From the NCBI RefSeq assembly GCF_900765565.1, contig NZ_CAAFRZ010000108.1:1-12816 (forward strand): a stretch of 12,816 bases of DNA, read 5' to 3'. Each line of letters starts with the position of its first letter. The first letter of the stretch is position 1. The notes beneath the pieces are model-generated. The model saw nothing but the letters and a program-made list of their open reading frames with translations. It did not search any database and was not told where the DNA came from. The translations under genes were made by a program, and so were the position numbers. This DNA is from an uncultured Dialister sp. GTDB lineage: Bacteria; Bacillota; Negativicutes; Veillonellales; Dialisteraceae. Positions 6,280 through 12,816 of the stretch are shown here, piece after piece.

Positions 6280-7404
6280 ATGAAAACTCTTTTTAAATGG
6301 CTTATGGCACTAATCCTGCTTTTATTCCTTCCTTTGACCATGCCCGCCATGGCAAAGAATGCGTCAGTCACATCTCTTCGCTGGACTACACGAAACGATG
6401 GCAATCCTCCCTTTGTACGCATCGCCATGGATCTCACAAAAGCGGTGCATGCAGAAGCAGCTATCGATGATGCCGGCAAGAATTTTGAAGTCATCATGAG
6501 AAATACGTCCATGGGAAACGTGGCGTCCCAGTATGATATGGATTCCCGGGCTATTGATTTTGCTACCCTTTCTGAAAAAGATGGGGATACCTATCTGGAC
6601 GTAGCTCTGTCTAAATCCCAGAAAATAGATGACATCCGTGTCTTTGCCCTTCGTCCCGACGCAAAAATGAAAAAGCCTCATCGTTTAGTCGTAGATATCC
6701 CGGTTCCCGGTGCAGTGCAGACCTACAAAAAGAAATCTTCCACCACCCCTGCTTCTTCCAAATCCGATGCCACTCCAGCTATCAAAAGCTACAGCGTATC
6801 GGATCAGGCTAAAAATGTATTAAAAGGAAAAATCATCTGCATCGATCCTGGCCATGGCGGTACTGACGTAGGCGCTATTGGCCATGTGGGAGATAAGACG
6901 GTTTATGAAAAGGACATTACCCTGTCCATTGCCCTTCCCCTCCGGGATATGCTCACTTCTGCCGGTGCAGAAGTCGTCATGACCCGATCCACTGATAAAG
7001 ACGTGTATGGACCCTGGGCCGATGCGGATCCGGAGCTCCAGGCCCGCTGCGATGTAGCGAACGAAGCCCATGCGGATGCCTTTGTTTCCATCCATATAGA
7101 TTCTTTCTCCAATTCCACCGTCGACGGTACCACCGCCTATTACTACCCCAAGAGCTCCAAAGACCTGCTCCTGGCCCAGATGCTGCACCAGTCCACAATG
7201 AATACCCTCTCCATTCCTGATCGGGGCGTACGGTCCAATGATTTCTACGTAAACAAGTACACCACCATGCCTTCAGTACTCATGGAAATGGGATTTATTA
7301 CCAATACCCACCGTGCGAAAATGCTCACATCCTCCTGGGCTCCCAGAAGTATCGCCCAGAGCCTCTTCAATGGACTGGTTAATTATTTTGCCGCCATTCA
7401 GTAA
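6280..7404 (+). CDS. N-acetylmuramoyl-L-alanine amidase (AMIN + Amidase_3)
   Basis: This 374-residue exported enzyme should cut the amide bond between MurNAc and the stem peptide in peptidoglycan. Residues 1-25 form a signal peptide ending near AMA. Residues about 28-145 fit an AMIN domain (VTSLRW..., PHRLVVDIPVPG), which targets amidases to envelope sites. A Ser/Thr/Lys linker (146-170) leads to the Amidase_3 domain at about 184-372. Zinc ligands are visible as His192 in IDPGHGG, Glu210 in YEKDITLS and His272 in VSIHIDS, with catalytic Glu336 in VLMEMGFI. I chose the ATG at 6280 because AAAGGA sits six bases before it; the ATG at 6262 has no ribosome site. It is followed 11 bp later by the GerMN-like lipoprotein. 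AmiC-type naming is reasonable but unproven. Confidence 0.94.
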   Translation: MKTLFKWLMALILLLFLPLTMPAMAKNASVTSLRWTTRNDGNPPFVRIAMDLTKAVHAEAAIDDAGKNFEVIMRNTSMGNVASQYDMDSRAIDFATLSEKDGDTYLDVALSKSQKIDDIRVFALRPDAKMKKPHRLVVDIPVPGAVQTYKKKSSTTPASSKSDATPAIKSYSVSDQAKNVLKGKIICIDPGHGGTDVGAIGHVGDKTVYEKDITLSIALPLRDMLTSAGAEVVMTRSTDKDVYGPWADADPELQARCDVANEAHADAFVSIHIDSFSNSTVDGTTAYYYPKSSKDLLLAQMLHQSTMNTLSIPDRGVRSNDFYVNKYTTMPSVLMEMGFITNTHRAKMLTSSWAPRSIAQSLFNGLVNYFAAIQ

Positions 7405-7415
7405 GGAGAACCGCC

Positions 7416-7964
7416 ATGGATAAAAAACTCTTCTTTTTAGCCGTTTCTCTCTCCGCCCTCATTGCCCTGTCCGGATGTGCACCGGATACAGGGAAACAGT
7501 CTGCCCAAAGCATTTCACCTAAGGCCGCCTCTTCCCAGTCCGTGAAAACACCGGCAGAAGCATCGTCTACTCTAACCTACTACCGGATCAGTGATGACGG
7601 CCTCAGAATTATCCCCACCGCCATCAAAGTCAAAGCCAGTGACCACACCGCCAGAAACAGTCTGGAAGAAATGATACGGACTGACAGGAAATCCAAATAT
7701 CCCCTCCTCCCGGCTGGGCTTTCCCTGAAAACCATTTCCATAAAGGACGGCAGGGCTTACGTAAACTTCAGTAAAGAGCTGAACAGCCTCAAAGGAGAAA
7801 CGGCGGAGTCCCTTTTCATTGCCATGACTGTAGATACACTCACAGAATTCCCGAATATCAGGGAAGTAGAAATCAAAGCGGACGGCAAGGCACCGAAATT
7901 CCAGATGGACATGACAAAGACCTTCAAGAGGGATGAAAGTTATATACAGATGGAAAAGAAATAA
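7416..7964 (+). CDS. GerMN-domain-like lipoprotein
   Basis: The 182-residue product has a clear lipoprotein signal with lipobox LSGC and Cys21, then a Ser/Gln/Ala linker to about residue 50. The remainder (about 52-170) resembles a single GerMN/spore-immunoglobulin-type domain: LTYYRISDDG, a helix (ARNSLEEMIR), AGLSLKTISIKDGRAYVNFSKEL, and ALTVDTLTEF-like text near 133-146 followed by VEIKADG. GerM itself carries two such domains and acts in spore wall assembly; single-domain lipoproteins also occur next to amidases in non-spore-formers, which fits here. AAGGAG overlaps the amidase stop codon, indicating coupled translation. It probably works with the amidase at the cell wall; no enzymatic motif is seen. 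Confidence 0.87.
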   Translation: MDKKLFFLAVSLSALIALSGCAPDTGKQSAQSISPKAASSQSVKTPAEASSTLTYYRISDDGLRIIPTAIKVKASDHTARNSLEEMIRTDRKSKYPLLPAGLSLKTISIKDGRAYVNFSKELNSLKGETAESLFIAMTVDTLTEFPNIREVEIKADGKAPKFQMDMTKTFKRDESYIQMEKK

Positions 7965-7990
7965 AAAAGAGCCCTCAAGGGCTCTTTTTT
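7963..7990 (+). terminator. Rho-independent terminator of the amidase operon
   Basis: GAGCCC-TCAA-GGGCTC flanked by AAAAAA and TTTTTT begins at the stop codon of the lipoprotein gene. The symmetrical A and T runs mean it could work in both directions, although only the plus-strand operon approaches it directly. Confidence 0.95.
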
Positions 7991-8027
7991 ATTTGGATCC
8001 GAATATCGGTATTCTCCAATCCCATAA

Positions 8028-8105
8028 ATGGGGCTAAAGGTTGCAGATGAACATTGCCCCGCTCGTTCACCGGGTGGTGGGCACTTCGCACCGAGGGCGT
8101 GAGGT
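8028..8105. repeat. Interspersed repeat element (diverged copy 2)
   Basis: It shares ATGGGGCTAAAGG, a TGAAC...CGCTCGTTCA hairpin, CGGGTGGTGG and a final GTGAGGT with the 2844-2936 element, in the same order and orientation. The second hairpin is replaced by a GGTG...CACC-type arm pair. The two copies sit about 5.2 kb apart in unrelated intergenic spaces. Confidence 0.75.
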
Positions 8106-8456
8106 ACATTACGCTTCGCCGAGCTGCGTCCTTCCAGCCAGGACTCTATCCTTCGGCCAGGGAAGATGCAACGCACAATTCATATAGCGTCGCAGATTTT
8201 CTTAACAGGAAACCTCCCTATCTATGAAGAGAGCAGTGTTTTAACCTTTCCCACTCATGGAGGAGGTAACGAGCGCAGGAGGGCGGAGGGATTCTCGCTG
8301 AAGTCACTCCTACCGTTCTACCCCATAATCCCAGCCCCCCTGCGGCATTTCCATCCATTTCCTATAGCACCCCTCCACCGCTGACACGGCCACCCTCTTT
8401 CTAAAGAGGGTGGGTCAGGGTACTGTTTTTAGCGACGGGCTCTGTGAATTCACAAG

Positions 8457-8485
8457 GCGGCGCTATATGAATCATACGCCGCACC
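8457..8485. repeat. Third copy of the GC-arm/AT-loop hairpin module
   Basis: GCGGCG (8457-8462) pairs perfectly with CGCCGC (8477-8482) around an AT-rich loop beginning CTATAT, followed by ACC. The hairpin at 378-406 has the same layout (GCGGCGC, CATATA loop, GCGCCGC, ACC). Only the arms and loop start are conserved. Confidence 0.65.
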
Positions 8486-8492
8486 TTCCCCG

Positions 8493-8528
8493 CAGTCACC
8501 TCAGCCACTTCAGCCACCTTAGCCACTA
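8493..8528. repeat. Four tandem 9-base units
   Basis: CAGTCACCT, CAGCCACTT, CAGCCACCT and TAGCCACTA follow without gaps. It directly follows the 8457-8485 hairpin module. It is most likely a short simple-sequence expansion in non-coding DNA. Confidence 0.7.
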
Positions 8529-8576
8529 TGACCGTATCCATACGTTCAGCCGCCCGTCACCATGCCTTCTCCAATC

Positions 8577-8625
8577 AAAAATCGGGGTTTGAGTCTCAAT
8601 ATTTAAAACTCAAATCCAGATTTTT
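8577..8625. terminator. Bidirectional terminator-like hairpin downstream of the triple-repeat gene
   Basis: ATC-GGGGTTTGAGT faces ACTCAAATCC-A-GAT with an AT-rich loop, flanked by AAAAA on the left and TTTTTTT on the right. On the minus strand it ends CCCCGATTTTT just after the stop at 8626, so it should terminate the 8626-9438 gene and perhaps the whole minus-strand block. Confidence 0.75.
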
Positions 8626-9438
8626 TTATTTTTCTTCTTTCTTTTCCGGCACCAGAATCTGGCCTTCTGCAAAAGCAGCGGGATAGGAATATTCCCGCAT
8701 TCCATCCTTGAATTCTACCGTCAGCCGCCCATCGCTGATTTCTGTAATGACCCCTTCTCCATAGTCAGGAGAAAGGACCAGTGTCCCTTCACTTAAATCA
8801 ATGTACCGGGTATTGCCGCGATGGGTTTCTTTTGCCACGTGGGGCGAAATCGTATGGCGCCGTTCCGGCTTTTCCTGTTCCGGCACCCGGTAGGTCCTGC
8901 CTTTACCCTTGGGTAGGGTTTCCTTTTTCGCTTTTTTCTTGTCCGGGAAAGCGCTCTTTTTCAGCTTTGCCGGCAGGCCCTGGGGATACATGACATGTTC
9001 TCCTGTGGCTTCATAGGTCACATAGACTCCCCGCTCCGTGATGCGGCTGACTACCCCTTTCCCCAGCTTTTCATCGTTCACTGCAAGGCCCACGGTGACT
9101 TCATTTCTTTCCTGATTTCTCTGCCGATTCTCCGTCCGGTCCTTGGTATCGAAGGTAAATACCTTCTTCTCAAAGGGCTTACCATCGGCCCGGGATTTGG
9201 AAATCCGGCTTCCATCATCCCTTTTGCGGCGAGGAATGACCTTTTCCACATCTCCGAAGGCTACGGTAATACCATCTTCCGTCACCTTTCTTACAATGCC
9301 TACGCCCAGGGTACGGTCTTCAAATTCCACGCCCGGTTCCAATTTTCTCCTGCGGAACGTTCTGTTTCCATTGGCCCTTCTGTCTTTATGAAAGGGTTTC
9401 CCGCCTTTCCTGTGAAAGGGCTTATCCGATTTATCCAT
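8626..9438 (-). CDS. Basic protein with three Tudor/KOW-like repeats, function unknown
   Basis: I do not recognise this 270-residue protein as a named family. It has a very basic N-terminus (1-34, many Lys/Arg), then three copies of a small beta-rich unit: about 34-69 (LGVGIVRKVTEDGITVAFGD), 114-153 (LGKGVVSRITERGVYVTYEATG) and 217-258 (YGEGVITEISDGRLTVEFKDG). The pattern xGxGxVxxIxxxGxxVxF resembles the Tudor-like C-terminal domain of UvrD/PcrA helicases and CarD/KOW-type folds that bind RNA polymerase or nucleic acid. The linkers (70-113, 155-215) are highly charged. No membrane segment is seen, so it is probably cytoplasmic. It follows smpB by 89 bp and has its own possible promoter. A nucleic-acid or transcription/translation-linked role is inference. 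The ATG has AAGGAG six bases upstream. Confidence 0.8.
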   Translation of the reverse strand: MDKSDKPFHRKGGKPFHKDRRANGNRTFRRRKLEPGVEFEDRTLGVGIVRKVTEDGITVAFGDVEKVIPRRKRDDGSRISKSRADGKPFEKKVFTFDTKDRTENRQRNQERNEVTVGLAVNDEKLGKGVVSRITERGVYVTYEATGEHVMYPQGLPAKLKKSAFPDKKKAKKETLPKGKGRTYRVPEQEKPERRHTISPHVAKETHRGNTRYIDLSEGTLVLSPDYGEGVITEISDGRLTVEFKDGMREYSYPAAFAEGQILVPEKKEEK

Positions 9439-9490
9439 TTCTTTCTCCTTATTCCCATTACAACCTGAACAGCAGCCTGGTATTTACATT

Positions 9491-9519
9491 ACTTTACACT
9501 GAATGGTTTCTTTCTGCAA
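9491..9519 (-). promoter_or_regulatory. Possible promoter of the triple-repeat protein gene
   Basis: On the minus strand TTGCAG (9519-9514), a 17-bp spacer and TAAAGT (9496-9491) lie between smpB and the 9438 start. The hexamers are moderate matches. The gene could also be read through from smpB, since no terminator was seen between them. Confidence 0.35.
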
Positions 9520-9527
9520 CCTTTGGG

Positions 9528-10010
9528 CTACCGCCAGTCGTAACGTTGTTCCTTGATTCTGCGGTCCAGATCCTTTTTCGCCGCCTTTTCAGCCATATCC
9601 TGCCGTTTATCGTATAATTTCTTCCCCGTAGCCGTACCAATTTCCACTTTCACCTTGCCATGACGGAAATACATCTTCAGGGGCACCAGGGTATACCCCT
9701 TCGTCTTCAGCTTCATTTCAATTTTGCGGATTTCCTGCTTATGGAGCAGAAGTTTCCGGGTACGGAGGGGATCGTGGTTAAAAATATTGCCCTGCTCATA
9801 GGGACTGATATGGGCATTCCAGAGGTATACCTCTCCATTTTCTACTTTCGCGAAACTGTCCCGGAGATTTACCCGTCCTGCCCGGATGGATTTCACTTCC
9901 GTCCCGGTGAGAGCGATCCCGCATTCATAGGTTTCGTGTATAAAATAATTATGGTAAGCCTGCCGGTTCGTAGAAACCGGCGGTGCTGTCTTCAACTTTT
10001 CCTTTGTCAT
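9528..10010 (-). CDS. smpB: SsrA-binding protein SmpB
   Basis: SmpB binds tmRNA and brings it to stalled ribosomes for trans-translation. The 160-residue product carries the conserved oligonucleotide-binding core: [40 protein letters not shown], then the [10 protein letters not shown] segment, [10 protein letters not shown] and the [30 protein letters not shown] block. It ends in the basic C-terminal tail ([16 protein letters not shown]) that enters the mRNA channel. I prefer the ATG at 10010, with AGGA upstream; a TTG directly before it would add one residue. It lies 114 bp downstream of rnr, a common arrangement because RNase R degrades the faulty mRNA released by tmRNA-SmpB. The tmRNA gene itself was not found in this window. 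Confidence 0.97.
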   Translation of the reverse strand: MTKEKLKTAPPVSTNRQAYHNYFIHETYECGIALTGTEVKSIRAGRVNLRDSFAKVENGEVYLWNAHISPYEQGNIFNHDPLRTRKLLLHKQEIRKIEMKLKTKGYTLVPLKMYFRHGKVKVEIGTATGKKLYDKRQDMAEKAAKKDLDRRIKEQRYDWR

Positions 10011-10124
10011 CAATGCATCCTGCTTTCCGGAATCGGTTCAAAGGACTTCTGCAGACCCCGGGGCTGGAAGCGCCGCCCCTGTGCAGGGCCTCCCTCCCCA
10101 TCGGCCGGGCTGGACCTGCCAGCC

Positions 10125-12179
10125 TTACCTGCTTCTTTTTCCTTTACCTTTTCCCTTTCCTTTGCTCCCTTTTTTCTCTTTCTTCCGGGAATGGGATTTG
10201 GAGGAGCTTCTTGTTTTCTTCTCCAGGTTCAGGGGAGAATGGATTTCTCCGAGGATGAAATCTACTTCTCTTCTTTCCTTGTCCGCCTTCACCAGTGTCA
10301 CCCGGACCGGCATTCCCATGGAATAGGTGGTACCGGAGAACCGGCCTTTCATGGTCATGGTGTCTTCCTGGTAAACGTATTCATCATCGTCCATGGAATC
10401 GATGTGGACAAGGCCTTCTACCCCATTGTCCAGGCCCACGAAGATACCGAACCTGGTAATCCCCGTAACATGGCCGTCAAAGGGCTCTCCCACGAAGGGA
10501 ACCATGTATTCCGTCATCTTCAGGTCATCCACGTCCCGTTCCGTTTCCGTTGCATTCTGCTCCGTTTCAGAGCAGTGCTCCGCGGCGCGGATGAGGAATT
10601 CCGTCTGTTTTTTCCGCTGGGCCTTCGTCATATCGTCATGAAGGGCCTCACGGATAAGACGATGGACCATGAGATCCGGATATCGGCGGATAGGCGAAGT
10701 GAAATGGGTATAGCATGCACTGGCAATGCCGAAGTGTCCATTGTTATCGGTACTGTAGCAGGCCTGGGGCAGGGAACGGAGCGTCATCACCTGCACTACC
10801 GCCTCAATGTCCTGGCCCTTCACCGATTCCAGCAGCTTCTGCACATCCTTTGGCTCCGGATCGTCGGGGATATGAATAGGAAGACCCATGATGGCAATGA
10901 GGCGCTTCAGGGAATTCAGCTTATCCTGGTCCGGATGGTCATGGACACGATAAATGGATGTGTGGCCTGTCTTTTCCAGGAACCGGGCCACCGCTTCATT
11001 GGCAGCGATCATGGCATCTTCGATCATTTTCTCCGCTTCCCCGCGGACTCTCTTTTCGATGCGAAGGGGCGTGCCATCCTCGTCGAGGACCACCTTATAT
11101 TCGGGGAAATCAAAATCCAAAGCTCCTCGACGGGTTCTGTTATCCCGGAGCGCCTTGGCACATTCCCTCAGGTCTTCCAGCATAGGAAGGTGCAGCTTCA
11201 GGTCTTCCGGTGCAATTCCTTCATCAAAGGCTTTGTTGATTTCCGGATAATTGCAGCGCCTTGCCACCCGGACGATGGAAGGGGAAATACATTCCGTCTT
11301 CACCGTGCCATCCGGCGCCACATCCATGACACAGGACATGGCGTACCGGTCTTCATCATGGTTCAGACTGCAAAGGTCATTGGACAGCTGGAAGGGAAGC
11401 ATGGGAATCACCCGGTCCGCCAGGTACACACTGGTCCCCCGGCGATAGGCCTCATCATCCAGAAGGGTTCCCTTCCTCACATACCTGGACACGTCGGCAA
11501 TATGGACGCCCAGTTCGAAATGGCCGTTCTCCTTCTTTTCACAGTACACTGCATCGTCCAGGTCCTTGGAATCAGGGCCGTCGATGGTAACGATAGGAAT
11601 ATTCCTGAAATCCTTCAGTCCCTTTTCCATCCGGATATCCCGGGAAAGGTGGTCCGCTTCTTCCATGAGGTCATCGGAGAACACATGGGGCAGCCGATGC
11701 TGGGCTACGATGATATCGATATCCAGGCCCTTGTCTCCTTTATATCCGATGATTTCAGTCACATGGCCTTCCGCATCGGTCCACTCTCCGGGCCACCGGG
11801 TTACTTCTACTACCACCCGGGCCCCTGTGGTGGCTCCCATCTCCTGTCCCTCAGGGATCTGGATTACCATATCCACCTTTTCATCGATAGGCACAGCCTC
11901 TCCGCCGCCCTTGAGCATTTCATAGGTGCACACAAAGGTATCATTGGCTCTTTCAATGACTCTGGTAATCCGGCCTTCCGTATTGTGACGGCCGGTTTCA
12001 CTCTTCATGGTCTTTACTTCTACCGTATCATTATTGACCGCATTCAGATGGTCCTTCTCCGCAATATACACATCCTCATGATCTTCATCGGTCAGAAGGA
12101 ATCCGAATCGGCCGTAGGACTTGTAGGTCCCCTGCAGTACCACTCCCGGCTTGTAAGGCAAAAGTTCCTTTTTCTCCAT
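10125..12179 (-). CDS. rnr: Ribonuclease R (exoribonuclease, RNB family)
   Basis: RNase R is a processive 3'-to-5' exoribonuclease that degrades structured RNA and works with tmRNA-SmpB. The 684-residue product has OB/cold-shock domains at about 12-160 (YGRFGFLLTDEDHEDVYI at 22-39) and an RNB catalytic domain at about 190-510. The metal-binding motif TIDGPDSKDLDDAV (198-211) includes Asp200, Asp206, Asp208 and Asp209. RTRRGALDFDFPE (348-360) and THFTSPIRRYPDL (491-503) are also catalytic-domain hallmarks. An S1 domain spans about 563-645, followed by a Lys/Ser/Gly-rich tail (654-684). It is shorter than the 780-810 residues usual for the family because the N-terminal winged-helix segment is missing; the AGGAGA-preceded ATG and the frame give no sign of a longer start. 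It lies between secG and smpB. Confidence 0.96.
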   Translation of the reverse strand: MEKKELLPYKPGVVLQGTYKSYGRFGFLLTDEDHEDVYIAEKDHLNAVNNDTVEVKTMKSETGRHNTEGRITRVIERANDTFVCTYEMLKGGGEAVPIDEKVDMVIQIPEGQEMGATTGARVVVEVTRWPGEWTDAEGHVTEIIGYKGDKGLDIDIIVAQHRLPHVFSDDLMEEADHLSRDIRMEKGLKDFRNIPIVTIDGPDSKDLDDAVYCEKKENGHFELGVHIADVSRYVRKGTLLDDEAYRRGTSVYLADRVIPMLPFQLSNDLCSLNHDEDRYAMSCVMDVAPDGTVKTECISPSIVRVARRCNYPEINKAFDEGIAPEDLKLHLPMLEDLRECAKALRDNRTRRGALDFDFPEYKVVLDEDGTPLRIEKRVRGEAEKMIEDAMIAANEAVARFLEKTGHTSIYRVHDHPDQDKLNSLKRLIAIMGLPIHIPDDPEPKDVQKLLESVKGQDIEAVVQVMTLRSLPQACYSTDNNGHFGIASACYTHFTSPIRRYPDLMVHRLIREALHDDMTKAQRKKQTEFLIRAAEHCSETEQNATETERDVDDLKMTEYMVPFVGEPFDGHVTGITRFGIFVGLDNGVEGLVHIDSMDDDEYVYQEDTMTMKGRFSGTTYSMGMPVRVTLVKADKERREVDFILGEIHSPLNLEKKTRSSSKSHSRKKEKKGSKGKGKGKGKRSR

Positions 12180-12307
12180 TTATATCTCCTGGTTCAAATA
12201 CCTGCATCGCAGGAAAGACTGACCCTTCGCCAACGGCCGATATTCCTGCATAAAAAACGATCTTCTCTATTAAGACTACATGAAATGGGGCCCTTCTGCA
12301 AGAGCAA

Positions 12308-12338
12308 AATAAAAAGAGGCCTGCTGCCGGCAAGCCTC
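12308..12338 (-). terminator. Rho-independent terminator after secG
   Basis: On the minus strand GAGGCTTGC and GCAGGCCTC form a 9-bp stem (one G-U pair) around CGGCA, followed by TTTTTATTTT. It sits between secG and rnr, so it should reduce or stop readthrough. rnr then needs partial readthrough or its own promoter; none is obvious in 12180-12307. Confidence 0.85.
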
Positions 12339-12349
12339 GTTCCGCCTGA

Positions 12350-12586
12350 TCAGAAAGTATTCATGTATCTCCCCAGTACAAGGCAGAGAACAGCAAAAAT
12401 AGTGCCAAATACGATGGTGAACTTCGACAGCACCGCATCCTTGCCACGGGTCCTGCCGCCGGCCATATTCTCCGTACCTCCGCCGATGGCTGTTCCCATG
12501 CCGGCCTGTTTCGATTCCTGGCCAACAACTACCACAATCAGAAGTAAAGAGACAATCAATGTCAAACCAATCAAAAAGTACTTCAC
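12350..12586 (-). CDS. secG: Preprotein translocase subunit SecG
   Basis: SecG is the small helper subunit of the SecYEG channel and aids SecA-driven export. The 78-residue product has two membrane helices (about 3-21 and 54-75) joined by the typical Gly-rich cytoplasmic loop (GTAIGGGTENMAGG, 31-44), followed by the conserved charged stretch RGKDAVLSKFT. Length is normal for the family. Translation starts at GTG (12586), with GAGGAGG seven bases upstream. The secG-rnr-smpB order is common in Firmicutes, which supports the call. The nearby envelope genes rely on Sec export, but there is no sign of shared control. Confidence 0.95.
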   Translation of the reverse strand: MKYFLIGLTLIVSLLLIVVVVGQESKQAGMGTAIGGGTENMAGGRTRGKDAVLSKFTIVFGTIFAVLCLVLGRYMNTF

Positions 12587-12664
12587 TGTAAATCCTCCTC
12601 TGCACCTGCCACACTCAAGGCAGATACGGCCTTTTTCCGAATAAAATGATAAATATCAAAGACT

Positions 12665-12693
12665 ATTTTATACTAAACCGGGTAGCGGGTCAA
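12665..12693 (-). promoter_or_regulatory. Promoter of secG
   Basis: On the minus strand TTGACC (12693-12688), a 17-bp spacer and TAAAAT (12670-12665) form a good housekeeping-type promoter about 80 bases before the secG start. Confidence 0.65.
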
Positions 12694-12740
12694 GAGGAAG
12701 GGTCGGATGAGATACAAAAATATGAACCAAGCAATTTCGC

Positions 12741-12816
12741 AAAGTAAGTTCCAGCTCTGAAGGTCATTCTGGAATTTACTTTGAGAACTGACATTTGGTA
12801 GAATTTAACTTGAGAA
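12741..12816. repeat. 14-bp inverted repeat plus a 16-bp direct repeat at the window edge
   Basis: AAAGTAAGTTCCAG (12741-12754) faces CTGGAATTTACTTT (12769-12782) with one G-U mismatch. The right arm also starts a direct repeat: GAATTTACTTTGAGAA (12772-12787) and GAATTTAACTTGAGAA (12801-12816), 14 of 16 identical, with a 29-bp period. The second unit runs into the window end, so the array may continue. Its nature is unknown. Confidence 0.6.

Larger units (their letters stand above)
8106..8576. other. Gene-free stretch with small repeats
   Basis: No credible coding region was found; short open frames here lack ribosome sites and have low-complexity translations. It contains a perfect 11-bp hairpin CCACCCTCTTT/AAAGAGGGTGG (8390-8413), the palindrome GTGAATTCAC near 8442-8451, a GCGGCG/CGCCGC hairpin (8457-8482) related to the 378-403 element, and four tandem 9-base units (8493-8528). 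Confidence 0.7.

Noticed and set aside
8166..8592. Two small plus-strand frames in the third repeat field
   Set aside because: No ribosome sites, low-complexity His/Pro/Ser translations and clear repeat content point to non-coding DNA.
9439..9527. tmRNA gene expected near smpB
   Set aside because: The gap is too short, and no alanyl-tRNA-like ends or tag-reading frame were recognised anywhere in the window.
9660..12644. A 994-codon open frame on the plus strand opposite smpB, rnr and secG
   Set aside because: It is antisense to three confidently identified genes, its translation shows no known domain, and it has no convincing ribosome site. Its length reflects codon bias of rnr on the other strand.

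Overview
The window is about 12.8 kb of ordinary bacterial chromosome. It holds eleven confident genes, separated by several intergenic stretches packed with short repeats and hairpins. Gene content and order suggest a Firmicutes-type lineage: secG-rnr-smpB run together, there are Gram-positive-style AGGAGG ribosome sites, and TTG/GTG starts are used. An AMIN-domain amidase and two lipoproteins hint at a diderm member such as the Negativicutes (a Dialister or Megasphaera relative). The family-level assignment is inference and could be wrong. No transposase, phage gene, CRISPR array, tRNA or rRNA was seen.

Layout: 1-430 is a repeat field containing two copies of a ~100 bp element 302 bp apart. 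431-1021 (-) is an SGNH/GDSL hydrolase. 1411-2735 (-) is pyrF-pyrE, the last two steps of UMP synthesis, overlapping by an ATGA and closed by a terminator. 2736-3080 is a second repeat field. 3120-5963 (-) is a three-gene envelope cluster: polysaccharide deacetylase lipoprotein, then membrane-anchored phosphodiester glycosidase-family protein, then an exported protein of unknown family. It ends at a terminator. 5964-6279 is a divergent control region with a near-consensus promoter and a 20-bp-period direct repeat. 6280-7964 (+) is an AMIN/Amidase_3 cell-wall amidase followed by a GerMN-like lipoprotein, closed by a strong terminator. 7991-8576 is a third repeat field. 8626-12586 (-) carries secG, rnr, smpB and a basic protein with three Tudor/KOW-like repeats.

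Two functional themes stand out. The centre (3120-7964) is a divergent cell-envelope locus: glycan deacetylation and glycosidase-type modification on one side, peptidoglycan amidase plus lipoprotein on the other. The right end is a secretion and ribosome-rescue/RNA-decay block: SecG for protein export, and SmpB and RNase R, which act together in trans-translation. The uncharacterised triple-repeat protein next to smpB and the unknown exported protein next to the glycosidase are the least explained genes. The intergenic repeat modules, which recur with changed arms but conserved hairpin pairing, are the least explained DNA. I did not find a convincing novel defence or mobile system.
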